64,000 bases of DNA, from NCBI RefSeq assembly GCF_000744105.1, contig NZ_JQLH01000001.1, positions 682,001 through 746,000 on the forward strand, written 5' to 3'. Below, piece by piece: positions 9,120 to 16,492 of the stretch. The translations under genes were made by a program, and so were the position numbers. Below the pieces are notes generated by a model, which ran no database searches, was not told the origin of the DNA, and saw nothing but the letters and a program-made list of their open reading frames with translations. Positions within the stretch are counted from its first letter, which is position 1, and each line of letters starts with the position of its first letter. Origin of the DNA: Maribacter forsetii DSM 18668. GTDB lineage: Bacteria > Bacteroidota > Bacteroidia > Flavobacteriales > Flavobacteriaceae.

Positions 9120-11420
9120 CTAAATTTTATTGCTATAACCGTATGATTCTGTTTCTGGTGTATGGTTTAGTAATACCATGGTATTGTTGAGCTTATGGTT
9201 GGTATAGATACTTTCTATTTTACTTAAATGCTCTTTTTTGGTGACATCTTTACGCACCACATAAATGGTACTATCTACATACTTATTAAGGGCAAAAGCA
9301 TCAGATATGAGACCTATAGGTGGTGTGTCTATAATAATTTTATCAAATTGTTTTTTTAAAACTTCCATTAAAAGGTCATTGCGGTCATTTAGCAGCAAAC
9401 GTCCAACAAAGGTATTGGTCATACCGGGCCCAATTAAGTATAAGCCATCTATAGTAGGATGCTGCTGTATGATTTGGCTTACGTCCATTCCTTTCTTAAT
9501 AATAAAATCTGCAAGACCAGGTGAATTTGGTAAATCAAAATTGGACATAAGTTGCGGCTCACGAAGATCAAATGCAAGCAATGCGACTCTATTGCCGTTA
9601 GATGCCATGGTTACCGCTAAATTAGAAGCAATGTATGTTTTGCCTTCTCCTTTAACCGTTGATGTCACCAAAATGGTTTGATTGTTTTCTTTCTTTTTTA
9701 GATAATCTAAATTAAAAGAAAGTAGTCTAAATAGTTCAACTGTTGATGATGATGAACTTTCATAAGTGCTAAAGTCTTGCTTATCGTTATTTTCAGATAT
9801 CTCACCTAGAAAAGGTGCAGTAACAACTTCAGTAATGTCACTAGCTTTAACGATTTTATTGTTTAAAGAATCCTTTATAAATATTAGTGAAATAGGAACA
9901 ACAAAGCCAAATAATAATCCTGTTAAATAGAGTATTTTTTTATTCGGACTAATAGGAAACTTTCCAGCTTTTGGGTAGCTGACAATTCTTGTAGAAGACA
10001 CTGGTGTAGCTAATGACAACACTTCTTCTTCTCTTTTTTGTAAGAGATATAGATAAAGCCCTTCTTTAGTGCCTTTGTCACGACTAATATCCAATAATTT
10101 TTTTTCCATAGCTGGTACTCTAGCCAACTGAGCATCAAATCTATTCGCATTTGCTTGTAAGTTACCTTTTGCTATAGAAAGACCATTTTTTGCACTTAGT
10201 ACATTTTGTAAGATAGACTGACGCAAATTTACTAGGTTGGCATCTAGACTTACAAGCATTGGGTTAGAGGTGACGGCAGATTGTGATAAGCGTTGTCGCT
10301 CTAATAATATTTCGTTGTATTTACTTATTTGATTGGTTAAACTAGGGTCATTAATAGAATAACCGCCACCAATGGAGTTTTTAATAGATGTATTAAGTAA
10401 GGTTTGCTCAATTTGGGTCAAGATATTAATTTGACTTTGATAGTTGGCTACTTTCTCTTTGTAGTCGTTTGCCTGTTTTATGTACTCGTCGGCATTACTT
10501 GCAACATCTGTGACTGTATTTTGTGTTTTAAAATCAACTACCGATTTTTCAACATCTTGAATTTCACCAACTAAAAGATTTAATCTGTTATCAATCATTT
10601 TGATTGTATTTTCGGCTAGTTGGTTTTCATATTTAATGGTTTTGTCAATGTACGTCTCAATTAATTTTGTTAGTATATCTTCTCCTTTTTCAGAATGTGT
10701 TGAAATGTAAGTGAGGTTTAAAAGGCTACCTGTCTTATTAGCGGGTACTACATTAAAATTACGAAGGTAACCGGATGTAGTATCATCTTTATCTTTGATT
10801 TTGAAATAGAGCGGTAGTTGATTGTCGTTATTTGTAGAATCTAATTTTGATGTTATGGTAAAAGTGCCATACGGTAGATCAATTAGCTCTCCAAAAGCAT
10901 GCTTTGATACTAATTCTTCCTTGTTGTGAACTGATCGTAACTCATAATTGATACTATCAAGTATTTTAACATAGATAGGTTGGTCGTAAATTAAATTATC
11001 AGAAGTTTCATCGGCAATTACCTTAATAGGCACATTTTTTCCATATATCTCTATATCTCGTATAGTACCCTCATGATAATACTCAATATTAAAGGAATTG
11101 TTGGTGATAACATTTTCCATAATCCCGTTAGAACTTAGAATACCAATTTCATCATCTATACTTTGCGAAGTTTTGATAAGCCCAATGTTACTGAAATTAT
11201 CATTATCTCTAATGCCATTACCATTGTTGGTGTTGTTGATTAGAATCTTACCTTGAATTTCATAATTGTTAACTGCTAAATAGCGTATGTATAGGAAAGC
11301 TAGAAGTATTCCCGTTATGATACAGAGTATAAATAATTTCCAATGACCTACATATTTGTAAAGTGTGGAACGAAAATTGTTTTCATCGTCTATTTGTGCT
11401 TGGTAATTTGTATCGTTCAT
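9120..11420 (-). CDS. Wzc-like polysaccharide chain-length protein / BY-kinase
   Basis: A 766-residue bacterial tyrosine kinase fused to a chain-length (Wzz) domain. One membrane segment lies near residues 30-50 and a second near 500-520, with a periplasmic coiled-coil-rich part between. The cytoplasmic kinase has a Walker A (TVKGEGKTYIASN, near 590), a Walker A' (AFDLREPQ) and a Walker B (KIIIDTPPIG). The C-terminal tail has only two tyrosines (SYGYSNKI), fewer than the cluster of enteric Wzc. It controls polymer length with the polymerase and an outer-membrane Wza channel. No Wza gene is visible beside it, which is unusual; it may lie left of the window. Confidence 0.9.
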   Translation of the reverse strand: MNDTNYQAQIDDENNFRSTLYKYVGHWKLFILCIITGILLAFLYIRYLAVNNYEIQGKILINNTNNGNGIRDNDNFSNIGLIKTSQSIDDEIGILSSNGIMENVITNNSFNIEYYHEGTIRDIEIYGKNVPIKVIADETSDNLIYDQPIYVKILDSINYELRSVHNKEELVSKHAFGELIDLPYGTFTITSKLDSTNNDNQLPLYFKIKDKDDTTSGYLRNFNVVPANKTGSLLNLTYISTHSEKGEDILTKLIETYIDKTIKYENQLAENTIKMIDNRLNLLVGEIQDVEKSVVDFKTQNTVTDVASNADEYIKQANDYKEKVANYQSQINILTQIEQTLLNTSIKNSIGGGYSINDPSLTNQISKYNEILLERQRLSQSAVTSNPMLVSLDANLVNLRQSILQNVLSAKNGLSIAKGNLQANANRFDAQLARVPAMEKKLLDISRDKGTKEGLYLYLLQKREEEVLSLATPVSSTRIVSYPKAGKFPISPNKKILYLTGLLFGFVVPISLIFIKDSLNNKIVKASDITEVVTAPFLGEISENNDKQDFSTYESSSSSTVELFRLLSFNLDYLKKKENNQTILVTSTVKGEGKTYIASNLAVTMASNGNRVALLAFDLREPQLMSNFDLPNSPGLADFIIKKGMDVSQIIQQHPTIDGLYLIGPGMTNTFVGRLLLNDRNDLLMEVLKKQFDKIIIDTPPIGLISDAFALNKYVDSTIYVVRKDVTKKEHLSKIESIYTNHKLNNTMVLLNHTPETESYGYSNKI

Positions 11421-11485
11421 TTTATTCTAATAGCTAAACTATGTGTTCTTTAGGGAAGATAATAAATTGTTGTGTTTTAAATACC

Positions 11486-12832
11486 TTAATAAGCCTTCTG
11501 ATCTGCAACAAATATATTAGTAACTGTGCGTATAATTATTTGAATATCTAAAAGAATAGACCATTTTTCCATATAAAATATGTCATATCTAACTCTATTG
11601 ATAATATCAGATTTATGAATAATTTCCCCTCTATATCCTTTTACTTGAGCCAAACCAGTTATACCTGGTTTTAAAAAGTGACGTACTAAGTATTTCTCAA
11701 CAGATGTTTCATACTCTTTGGTATGTACCTCCATATGCGGTCTTGGGCCTACAATACTCATATCACCTTTTAAAACATTAAAAAATTGCGGTAACTCATC
11801 AATACTGGTTTTCCGTAATATTTTACCAAGCTTGGTAACACGCATATCATTTTTTGTAGCCATCTTAGTATCGCTATCATCACTTTTAGTCATAGATCTA
11901 AACTTGTAACACCAAAACGTATTTTTATTGACCCCATGTCTTTTTTGTTTAAAGAATAATGGTCCTTTAGAATCTATTTTCATTAGAATAAATACAATAG
12001 GAACTAACCATGATAATACAGTTACGATAACAAATAACGAAAAGAGAATATCAAAAATGCGTTTTATAAGATTAGCGTAATCTAAATCTAATGGAGAAGC
12101 CCTTAAGTTTAAAACAGGTACCGAGTCATACAACTCAATAGACATGGCCCTTGAAAATAGTTCTTTGTTATCCGGTATAATTTTAATGCGTTTAAAACTA
12201 TTGTCGGCAATGTTCATTAAATGCTTTATTTCATCTTTTGATAGACGAGAGGCCAAACAATATACTTCTTCAACATTGTTTTCAAATATATAATCAAAGC
12301 TACTTTGTATATCGCCTAGGTACGTTGGGCTGTTTGATTTATAATTATCAAAATACCCCATATATCTATAACCATACTCTGGGATATCAAAAATGCGTCT
12401 TATCTTTTTTAGATTTTTATCCCTACCTATAACCACTGTTCTGGTGTGTACATACTCTTTAGTTCTAACAAGATTTCTAGACCAGTAAAAAAATATTCTA
12501 AATAGCATTAACAATGCACAGATCATTAAATAAACTAAACTTAGGTATTGCCAAGAATATGGGTAAGGTTTAAGAAATGCAAAAGAGGTAAAGTAGACCA
12601 GCCCGAATAGTATATAGAGTTTAAAGAAATTTTTAAGACTCTGACTAAAACTTTCTCTTCTTGCCGTAGGGTAAAAATCTAAACTATAGGTGATGAAAAA
12701 CCACGAGAGATTAATAAAAGCAATAGTGAAGGCATTTAAATATGTGATAGGTGTTAAGGCATATAGAGTGATGTTAACAATCAAAATATGCGCTAAGAAC
12801 GAAAGTGGAATAACAAAAAATGATTTTTTCAA
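11486..12832 (-). CDS. Exopolysaccharide polyprenyl glycosylphosphotransferase (WcaJ/WbaP type)
   Basis: A 448-residue polyisoprenyl-phosphate hexose-1-phosphate transferase. Four or five membrane helices occupy the first 120 residues, a Rossmann-like middle part follows, and the catalytic domain begins near residue 250 (KRIFDILFSL). Catalytic landmarks are FKQKRHG, KFRSM, SIDELPQFFNVLKGDMSIVGPRP and LKPGITGLAQVKGYRG. It transfers a sugar-1-phosphate to undecaprenyl phosphate, the first committed step. As first structural gene after the antiterminator and its 570-bp leader, it opens the biosynthetic operon. Confidence 0.92.
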   Translation of the reverse strand: MKKSFFVIPLSFLAHILIVNITLYALTPITYLNAFTIAFINLSWFFITYSLDFYPTARRESFSQSLKNFFKLYILFGLVYFTSFAFLKPYPYSWQYLSLVYLMICALLMLFRIFFYWSRNLVRTKEYVHTRTVVIGRDKNLKKIRRIFDIPEYGYRYMGYFDNYKSNSPTYLGDIQSSFDYIFENNVEEVYCLASRLSKDEIKHLMNIADNSFKRIKIIPDNKELFSRAMSIELYDSVPVLNLRASPLDLDYANLIKRIFDILFSLFVIVTVLSWLVPIVFILMKIDSKGPLFFKQKRHGVNKNTFWCYKFRSMTKSDDSDTKMATKNDMRVTKLGKILRKTSIDELPQFFNVLKGDMSIVGPRPHMEVHTKEYETSVEKYLVRHFLKPGITGLAQVKGYRGEIIHKSDIINRVRYDIFYMEKWSILLDIQIIIRTVTNIFVADQKAY

Positions 12833-13041
12833 TTCGCTGGGATTAAAACTTGATTAGGGACGTAAAGTAATGGCTATTAAAGCTTTTTGGTAGATTTGGA
12901 AATCAATACCATTGCTTGCTTTGAGTAAAAGGAATTCGGAATACTTATTGTTTAAAAAAAGAACTGAATTTTGAATTGGGTATAGCGCTCCGCATTGTCA
13001 GCCCCATTTTATAGAACCAATCGTAGCTGTGAAATTTTAAA

Positions 13042-13066
13042 AATGAAGTTACTTTAAACCTTCATT
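13042..13066 (-). promoter_or_regulatory. Leader stem-loop of the polysaccharide operon
   Basis: A perfect 7-bp inverted repeat (AATGAAG / CTTCATT) with an 11-nt loop lies about 25-50 nt after the putative start point. There is no T-run after it on the minus strand, so it is not a plain terminator. It is a candidate pause or antiterminator loading site; that role is inference. Confidence 0.35.
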
Positions 13067-13095
13067 AAATTTTTACGGGGGAGTAAAATGTTAAA

Positions 13096-13126
13096 CAAAC
13101 TTAAGTAGCTTAAAGTTGCATTCCAA
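13096..13126 (-). promoter_or_regulatory. Putative promoter of the polysaccharide operon
   Basis: On the minus strand the sequence reads TTG, 20 bp, TAAGTTTG, which fits the Bacteroidota housekeeping promoter (TTG, 17-23 bp, TAnnTTTG). The start point would fall near 13089. It lies within the gap after the antiterminator gene, so the operon could be transcribed from here as well as by read-through. Confidence 0.5.
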
Positions 13127-13402
13127 AAATTATCGACAACGAAATTATAAATTATGAAATGCAAATATTAATTGAAGTTTTACTTGGACATTGGCATAAA
13201 TTAATGACAATTATTATCAATTTTCATGTGATGTTTTTGAATATGTAAGAATGAAATAGAGGATTATAATGTGCGTTTAATTGGTGAATACCCTAATGTT
13301 CGAAATGTAGATGAAATTCAATTTTCTAACCATTCGTATGACTTTGGTTACTTGAGTAATAAGGGAAATTAAAAAAAGGAAACTATAAGTGTAAACGAAC
13401 TT

Positions 13403-13882
13403 TTATACAAGGTCTCTAATTTTCATATTAAGAACAACTCCCATGCCTTCTAGAACTAACTTAACACGTTTTTTACCTACTTCTATAATTTCTGCTTTTT
13501 GATCTTTTAATGCACCATATTTTATAGCTACTCTATCGCCAGATTCTAATTTGGTTAGACTGTAGTTTTCGACAGTATCGTCAGATAACCATTTTTTTAA
13601 AGTTTCCATTTCAATATCACGGACTATTGCAGGTTTTCCCAACCAAAATAAATAGCGAACAACACCTGGAACTTCAAAGACTTTTTGCCTATCGCATTCC
13701 GTAATATTTACAAAAACGTATGACTTAAATAAAGGTACTTCAATTGTCTTCTTTCTATCGCTCCATTGCTTCACTTCTTTGATCATTGGGCAATAGACAT
13801 CTAGTTGATGAGATGACAACCTTTTGGCCACCTTCTTTTCATTTTTGGGTTTTACATAAAGTACGTACCAGTTTTTAGTCAT
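13403..13882 (-). CDS. NusG-family transcription antiterminator (UpxY/LoaP-like)
   Basis: A 159-residue NusG paralog. The NGN domain covers about residues 4-105 (NWYVLYVKPKNEKKVAKRL, then VPLFKSYVFVNI), and a KOW domain follows from about residue 115 (ESGDRVAIKYGALKDQKAEI). Its length and position as the first gene of a polysaccharide cluster match the UpxY/UpdY proteins of Bacteroidota, which keep RNA polymerase going through long capsule operons. It acts with RNA polymerase in the cytoplasm. The housekeeping NusG is normally near rplK and secE, which are absent here, supporting the paralog call. Confidence 0.9.
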   Translation of the reverse strand: MTKNWYVLYVKPKNEKKVAKRLSSHQLDVYCPMIKEVKQWSDRKKTIEVPLFKSYVFVNITECDRQKVFEVPGVVRYLFWLGKPAIVRDIEMETLKKWLSDDTVENYSLTKLESGDRVAIKYGALKDQKAEIIEVGKKRVKLVLEGMGVVLNMKIRDLV

Positions 13883-14126
13883 AGGGTATAAACGTAGATT
13901 CTGTAATTAGGTAACACTCTTTTTGCTTTTCTAGTATTTATAAGCGCCCTAAAATAGGGATTTCGTAAGTGTTTTTTTGTTCTAAAGCCTCAGAATATTG
14001 TGAATTAGTAGTTTGAAGCACTGTAAAATTTGTTTCAAATAATGTTATTGTAAGAAAAAGATTACTTAATTTATACTATTATCATATTTAGGTCGTTTTA
14101 AATGTAACCCAAAATCTTATCGCCTT

Positions 14127-14396
14127 ATGTTTTTAAATCTATTTAAGTCTAGTGCTAAACAAGTAAATAAACAATCTCTTTCTGAAAATTCAGTTTCTAA
14201 TGAGTTGAACTCTTTATTAAATGATTTAACAATTGAAAGTCCTGAACATCACAAAGATTCCAAAGTAGAAAGTGCTATCAAAGAAAAGGCTGTTAAAGCT
14301 GTGTCATCTTTGGAAAGACAAATTGAGGAAAATCAGATTCTATACGCGAAAATAATGCAAGAGCGTATGATGAAATCGCGAAGAAAATTGGTTTAA
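14127..14396 (+). CDS. Hypothetical protein, 89 aa
   Basis: I do not recognise this protein. It is 89 residues, charged and mostly helical in character, rich in Ser, Lys and Glu, with no signal peptide or membrane segment; the C-terminal part from about residue 48 could form a coiled coil ending in basic residues (MMKSRRKLV). It is divergent from the antiterminator gene. The ATG start is the only sensible one. A gene is likely because the frame is open, compact and of normal codon use, but no function is proposed. Confidence 0.55.
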   Translation: MFLNLFKSSAKQVNKQSLSENSVSNELNSLLNDLTIESPEHHKDSKVESAIKEKAVKAVSSLERQIEENQILYAKIMQERMMKSRRKLV

Positions 14397-14453
14397 ATTG
14401 AAATCTTATTCATCCAGTTTAGTTATAAAGTAAAATCTAATGTATTTAAACAA

Positions 14454-14483
14454 AAAAAGCTCTCAATTTCTTGAGAGCTTTTT
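14454..14483 (-). terminator. Stem-loop terminator, copy B
   Basis: A perfect inverted repeat with 13-bp arms (14454-14466 and 14471-14483) and a TTTC loop, ending in a T-run on the minus strand. It is identical in its arms to the terminator behind the intact tRNA-Asp, so it was copied with the unit. Confidence 0.8.
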
Positions 14484-14484
14484 G

Positions 14485-14566
14485 CGGTCTGGATCTCGGC
14501 TGGTCCGAGACAAGCGGTTACTCGAACCCGCGACCCTCTCGGCTGAGCCGAGACAGGTATACTAAC
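14485..14566 (-). pseudogene. Chimeric tRNA-Asp remnant, copy B
   Basis: Read on the minus strand, three blocks match the intact tRNA-Asp: the D-arm/anticodon entry (GGTTAGTATACCTG), the variable loop and 5' T-arm (GGGTCGCGGGTTCGAGT) and the 3' acceptor strand with discriminator (CCAGACCG). The anticodon arm is replaced by an 8-bp-arm palindrome (TCTCGGCTCAGCCGAGA), and the 3' T-arm by an insert that holds a second related hairpin. The 5' acceptor half is missing; the GIY-YIG stop codon starts where it should be. It cannot be a working tRNA-Asp. Confidence 0.7.
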
Positions 14567-14830
14567 CTATTTTATAAGGTTCGTTTTTTGATTGAAAAGC
14601 CAAAGTAAGTATTGTCTATTTTGCCTTTTTAGCATTTTCTCTTTTATAAGCGCTTCTTTTTTAGAATTTAATTCTTCTGCATAAACGAGTTTCCAGGGTC
14701 CTTTGTTTTTGGTGTATGTTGTTTTACCTTGATTATGTTGTTCCAGTCGCATGGTATAATCTGTAGAATACCCTTTGTAGTAGACATCGTGCGAAGCAGA
14801 ATAAATAATGTATACGTAGTGATTGGTCAT
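14567..14830 (-). CDS. GIY-YIG nuclease family protein, copy B
   Basis: An 87-residue single-domain GIY-YIG protein of the small COG2827 type. The GIY-like part is YVYIIYSASHDVYYKGYS (residues 5-22), followed by an arginine (MRLEQHN) and a glutamate in KKEALIKEK, matching the catalytic frame, though GIY reads YII and YIG reads YKG. Family members are putative endonucleases of unclear role. It differs from copy A by one residue (Asn for Asp in EELNSKKE). The coding region stops exactly at the tRNA-Asp remnant. A homing or insertion role at tRNA genes is inference. Confidence 0.85.
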   Translation of the reverse strand: MTNHYVYIIYSASHDVYYKGYSTDYTMRLEQHNQGKTTYTKNKGPWKLVYAEELNSKKEALIKEKMLKRQNRQYLLWLFNQKTNLIK

Positions 14831-14856
14831 AAAACAGAAAAAAGGTTACAAACAAA

Positions 14857-14886
14857 AAAAAGCTCTCAATTTCTTGAGAGCTTTTT
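14857..14886 (-). terminator. Stem-loop terminator, copy A
   Basis: The same 13-bp-arm stem-loop (14857-14869 with 14874-14886) and T-run on the minus strand as at 15258-15287, here after the tRNA remnant of unit A. Confidence 0.8.
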
Positions 14887-14887
14887 G

Positions 14888-14969
14888 CGGTCTGGATCTC
14901 GGCTGGTCCGAGACAAGCGGTTACTCGAACCCGCGACCCTCTCGGCTGAGCCGAGACAGGTATACTAAC
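14888..14969 (-). pseudogene. Chimeric tRNA-Asp remnant, copy A
   Basis: Identical in layout to the remnant at 14485-14566: tRNA-Asp blocks for the D-arm, T-arm and 3' acceptor strand, interrupted by two related hairpins built on CTCGG...CCGAG. It lacks the 5' acceptor strand and the aspartate anticodon arm. It follows the GIY-YIG stop codon without a gap. Confidence 0.7.
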
Positions 14970-15233
14970 CTATTTTATAAGGTTCGTTTTTTGATTGAAA
15001 AGCCAAAGTAAGTATTGTCTATTTTGCCTTTTTAGCATTTTCTCTTTTATAAGCGCTTCTTTTTTAGAATCTAATTCTTCTGCATAAACGAGTTTCCAGG
15101 GTCCTTTGTTTTTGGTGTATGTTGTTTTACCTTGATTATGTTGTTCCAGTCGCATGGTATAATCTGTAGAATACCCTTTGTAGTAGACATCGTGCGAAGC
15201 AGAATAAATAATGTATACGTAGTGATTGGTCAT
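14970..15233 (-). CDS. GIY-YIG nuclease family protein, copy A
   Basis: An 87-residue GIY-YIG domain protein, one residue different from copy B. I chose the start at 15233 (MTNHYVYIIYS) because it equals the start of copy B; an upstream in-frame ATG at 15257 would add eight residues read from inside the terminator region and is unlikely. It lies about 25 bp after the tRNA-Asp terminator, so it may be read at a low level from the tRNA promoter or from its own weak promoter. The active-site frame (Tyr, Arg, Glu) is kept, so it may be functional. Confidence 0.85.
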   Translation of the reverse strand: MTNHYVYIIYSASHDVYYKGYSTDYTMRLEQHNQGKTTYTKNKGPWKLVYAEELDSKKEALIKEKMLKRQNRQYLLWLFNQKTNLIK

Positions 15234-15257
15234 AAAACAGAAAAAGGTTACAAACAA

Positions 15258-15287
15258 AAAAAGCTCTCAATTTCTTGAGAGCTTTTT
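15258..15287 (-). terminator. tRNA-Asp terminator
   Basis: A perfect stem-loop with 13-bp arms (15258-15270 and 15275-15287), TTTC loop and T-run on the minus strand, two bases after the tRNA 3' end. It is the parent of the two copies further left. Confidence 0.85.
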
Positions 15288-15288
15288 G

Positions 15289-15362
15289 CGGTCTGGACGG
15301 GACTCGAACCCGCGACCCCCTGCGTGACAGGCAGGTATTCTAACCAACTGAACTACCAGACC
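15289..15362 (-). tRNA. tRNA-Asp (GTC)
   Basis: A complete 74-nt cloverleaf on the minus strand. The acceptor stem GGTCTGG pairs with CCAGACC, discriminator G. The anticodon stem CCTGC/GCAGG holds the loop CTGTCAC with anticodon GTC. The T-arm has GGTTCGAGTCC. CCA is not encoded. A strong promoter lies just upstream and a terminator just downstream. Confidence 0.97.
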
Positions 15363-15379
15363 GTGGCGTTTAGCGAGTG

Positions 15380-15409
15380 CAAATATATGTGGTTTATTTA
15401 ATTGCACAA
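15380..15409 (-). promoter_or_regulatory. Promoter of tRNA-Asp
   Basis: On the minus strand: TTG (15407-15409), 19 bp, TATATTTG (15380-15387), an exact match to the Bacteroidota consensus. It ends 17 bp before the tRNA 5' end. Confidence 0.85.
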
Positions 15410-15434
15410 ACATTTTTTTTACTTTTTTTTCAAT

Positions 15435-16364
15435 CTAGAGAAATTTATTTCTTTCTACGAGAAAAGTATTGAGCACTGTTGAGAAATCTCGGTGTATGTC
15501 AATGTCCACATATTTGATTTTATATTGAGCGCATTTCATTTTTATGTCAGATAAATACGCGGTAATACGTTCATTATAAGCTTCTTTAATATTATCGGCA
15601 TATAAGTCTAAATGTTCGCCGGTTTCAACGTCGACAAATCTTTTGGGTGTATTTTCAAAATTGAAGTATAATTCGCGATTTTTATCGATCGGGTGAAAAA
15701 GTACAACATCGTGCTTATTATATTTCAAATGGCGGAGCGCTTCGAACAATTCATCATCGTTTTTTTCGGTCTGGAACATATCCGTAAATAGAAAAATGAG
15801 ACTTCTTCGCTTAATATTTTCTGCAATTTGATGTAAATAAGTATAAGTGTTTGTTTCTTTTGGTGGATTTTTTGCTATCCCAACGGCACTTAACTGTGCC
15901 AATAACATTTGAAAATGACGCTCACTACCTTTTTCAGGTGCGTAATAATTATAGGCATCAGAGTAAATACTTAAACCTACGGCATCTCGCTGCCTTTTAA
16001 GCACGTTCATTAGCGCAGCGATAGCTAAGACGCTAAATCCTATCTTGTTTAAGGAATCAATGCTTAAATTGTCTACCTGCGGATAATACATAGAGGCAGA
16101 ATTATCCAGTATCATGTGGCACCTTAAATTGGTTTCCTCTTCATAGCGTTTCGTATAAAGCTTATCTGTCTTTGCAAAAAGCTTCCAGTCTATATGTTTG
16201 GTGCTTTCACCATTGTTGTAGATTTTGTGCTCGGCAAACTCTGCAGAAAACCCATGAAAGGGACTTCTGTGTATTCCGCTAATGAAACCTTCTACTACTT
16301 GGTTAGCTAGTAGCTCTAGGTTTGAGAATAAAGATGACTTGTTTAATTCTGATTGTAGATTCAC
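15435..16364 (-). CDS. DUF58 domain-containing protein
   Basis: A 309-residue protein of the COG1721/DUF58 family. The family signature lies near residues 38-65 (FSAEFAEHKIYNNGESTKHIDWKLFAKT), and a vWA-like fold follows (MILDNSASMYYP near 110, LFLFTDMF-like text near 195). Such proteins are usually encoded beside MoxR ATPases and vWA proteins of the Bat operon; none is seen here, so it stands alone. It has no signal peptide or membrane helix. The biochemical role is unknown; a part in envelope stress or enzyme maturation is a family guess. Confidence 0.85.
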   Translation of the reverse strand: MNLQSELNKSSLFSNLELLANQVVEGFISGIHRSPFHGFSAEFAEHKIYNNGESTKHIDWKLFAKTDKLYTKRYEEETNLRCHMILDNSASMYYPQVDNLSIDSLNKIGFSVLAIAALMNVLKRQRDAVGLSIYSDAYNYYAPEKGSERHFQMLLAQLSAVGIAKNPPKETNTYTYLHQIAENIKRRSLIFLFTDMFQTEKNDDELFEALRHLKYNKHDVVLFHPIDKNRELYFNFENTPKRFVDVETGEHLDLYADNIKEAYNERITAYLSDIKMKCAQYKIKYVDIDIHRDFSTVLNTFLVERNKFL

Positions 16365-16426
16365 ACTTCTAAAGATAATAAAGACGGTTGAACTTTTGGA
16401 TGCAAGGAATTAAAATTATACTAAAT

Positions 16427-16455
16427 AAAAAATCCTGCTTTTAGCAGGATTTTTT
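16427..16455 (-). terminator. Terminator after trxA
   Basis: A perfect inverted repeat with 13-bp arms (AAAAAATCCTGCT / AGCAGGATTTTTT) and a 3-nt loop. It has A- and T-runs on both sides, so it could work in either direction; here it would end trxA transcripts before the DUF58 gene. Confidence 0.85.
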
Positions 16456-16465
16456 AAATTTTATA

Positions 16466-16492
16466 TTCCCCCTTTGGGGGTTATGGGGCTTT
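16466..16492 (-). repeat. Dispersed C5-TTT-G5 repeat, copy 1
   Basis: TTCCCCCTTTGGGGG followed by TTATGGGGCTTT. A second copy sits at the end of hutI (45304-45330). The core CCCCCTTTGGGGG is near palindromic, like REP elements. Here it reaches the last base of the trxA stop codon. Confidence 0.6.

Larger units (their letters stand above)
12833..13402 (-). other. 570-bp leader between the antiterminator and the polysaccharide operon
   Basis: No convincing gene lies here. On the minus strand I see a possible promoter (13096-13126) and downstream of it a stem-loop with 7-bp arms (13042-13048 with 13060-13066), so an untranslated leader of roughly 250 nt would precede the first biosynthetic gene. 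Long leaders are expected for operons run by specialised NusG paralogs, which load onto paused polymerase or RNA hairpins. A short plus-strand reading frame (13241-13372) lacks a good start and is treated as doubtful. Confidence 0.5.
14454..14856 (-). mobile_element. Tandem unit B: terminator, tRNA-Asp remnant and GIY-YIG gene
   Basis: This 403-bp unit is nearly identical to the next one (14857-15257). Each holds, in plus-strand order, a perfect stem-loop terminator, an 82-nt chimeric remnant of tRNA-Asp, and a GIY-YIG gene on the minus strand. The coding parts differ by one visible base. The array ends at an intact tRNA-Asp carrying the same terminator. This looks like a recent tandem duplication of a small element tied to the tRNA gene. 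Mobility is inferred, not shown. Confidence 0.6.
14857..15257 (-). mobile_element. Tandem unit A: terminator, tRNA-Asp remnant and GIY-YIG gene
   Basis: The second, 401-bp copy of the unit, directly before the terminator of the intact tRNA-Asp. The small length difference to unit B comes from runs of A. The near identity implies a very recent duplication or ongoing gene conversion. Confidence 0.6.

Noticed and set aside
13241..13372. A plus-strand reading frame ending NHSYDFGYLSNKGN in the polysaccharide leader
   Set aside because: It is open for only 43 codons, has no ATG start (a GTG lies at 13271), and I recognise no family. It could be a gene remnant, but chance is as likely in AT-rich DNA.
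12833..13402. A hidden wza-type exporter gene in the leader
   Set aside because: 570 bp with stops in all frames is too short for a Wza protein, and no export-protein text is seen.
14729..15011. Plus-strand frames reading through the tRNA-Asp remnant and terminator (79 and 62 aa)
   Set aside because: They read the complement of the GIY-YIG gene and of the tRNA-like DNA; such frames arise from tRNA sequence and have no support as proteins.
15234..15257. A longer N-terminus for GIY-YIG copy A
   Set aside because: Copy B lacks this extension, and the extra residues are read from the spacer next to the terminator.
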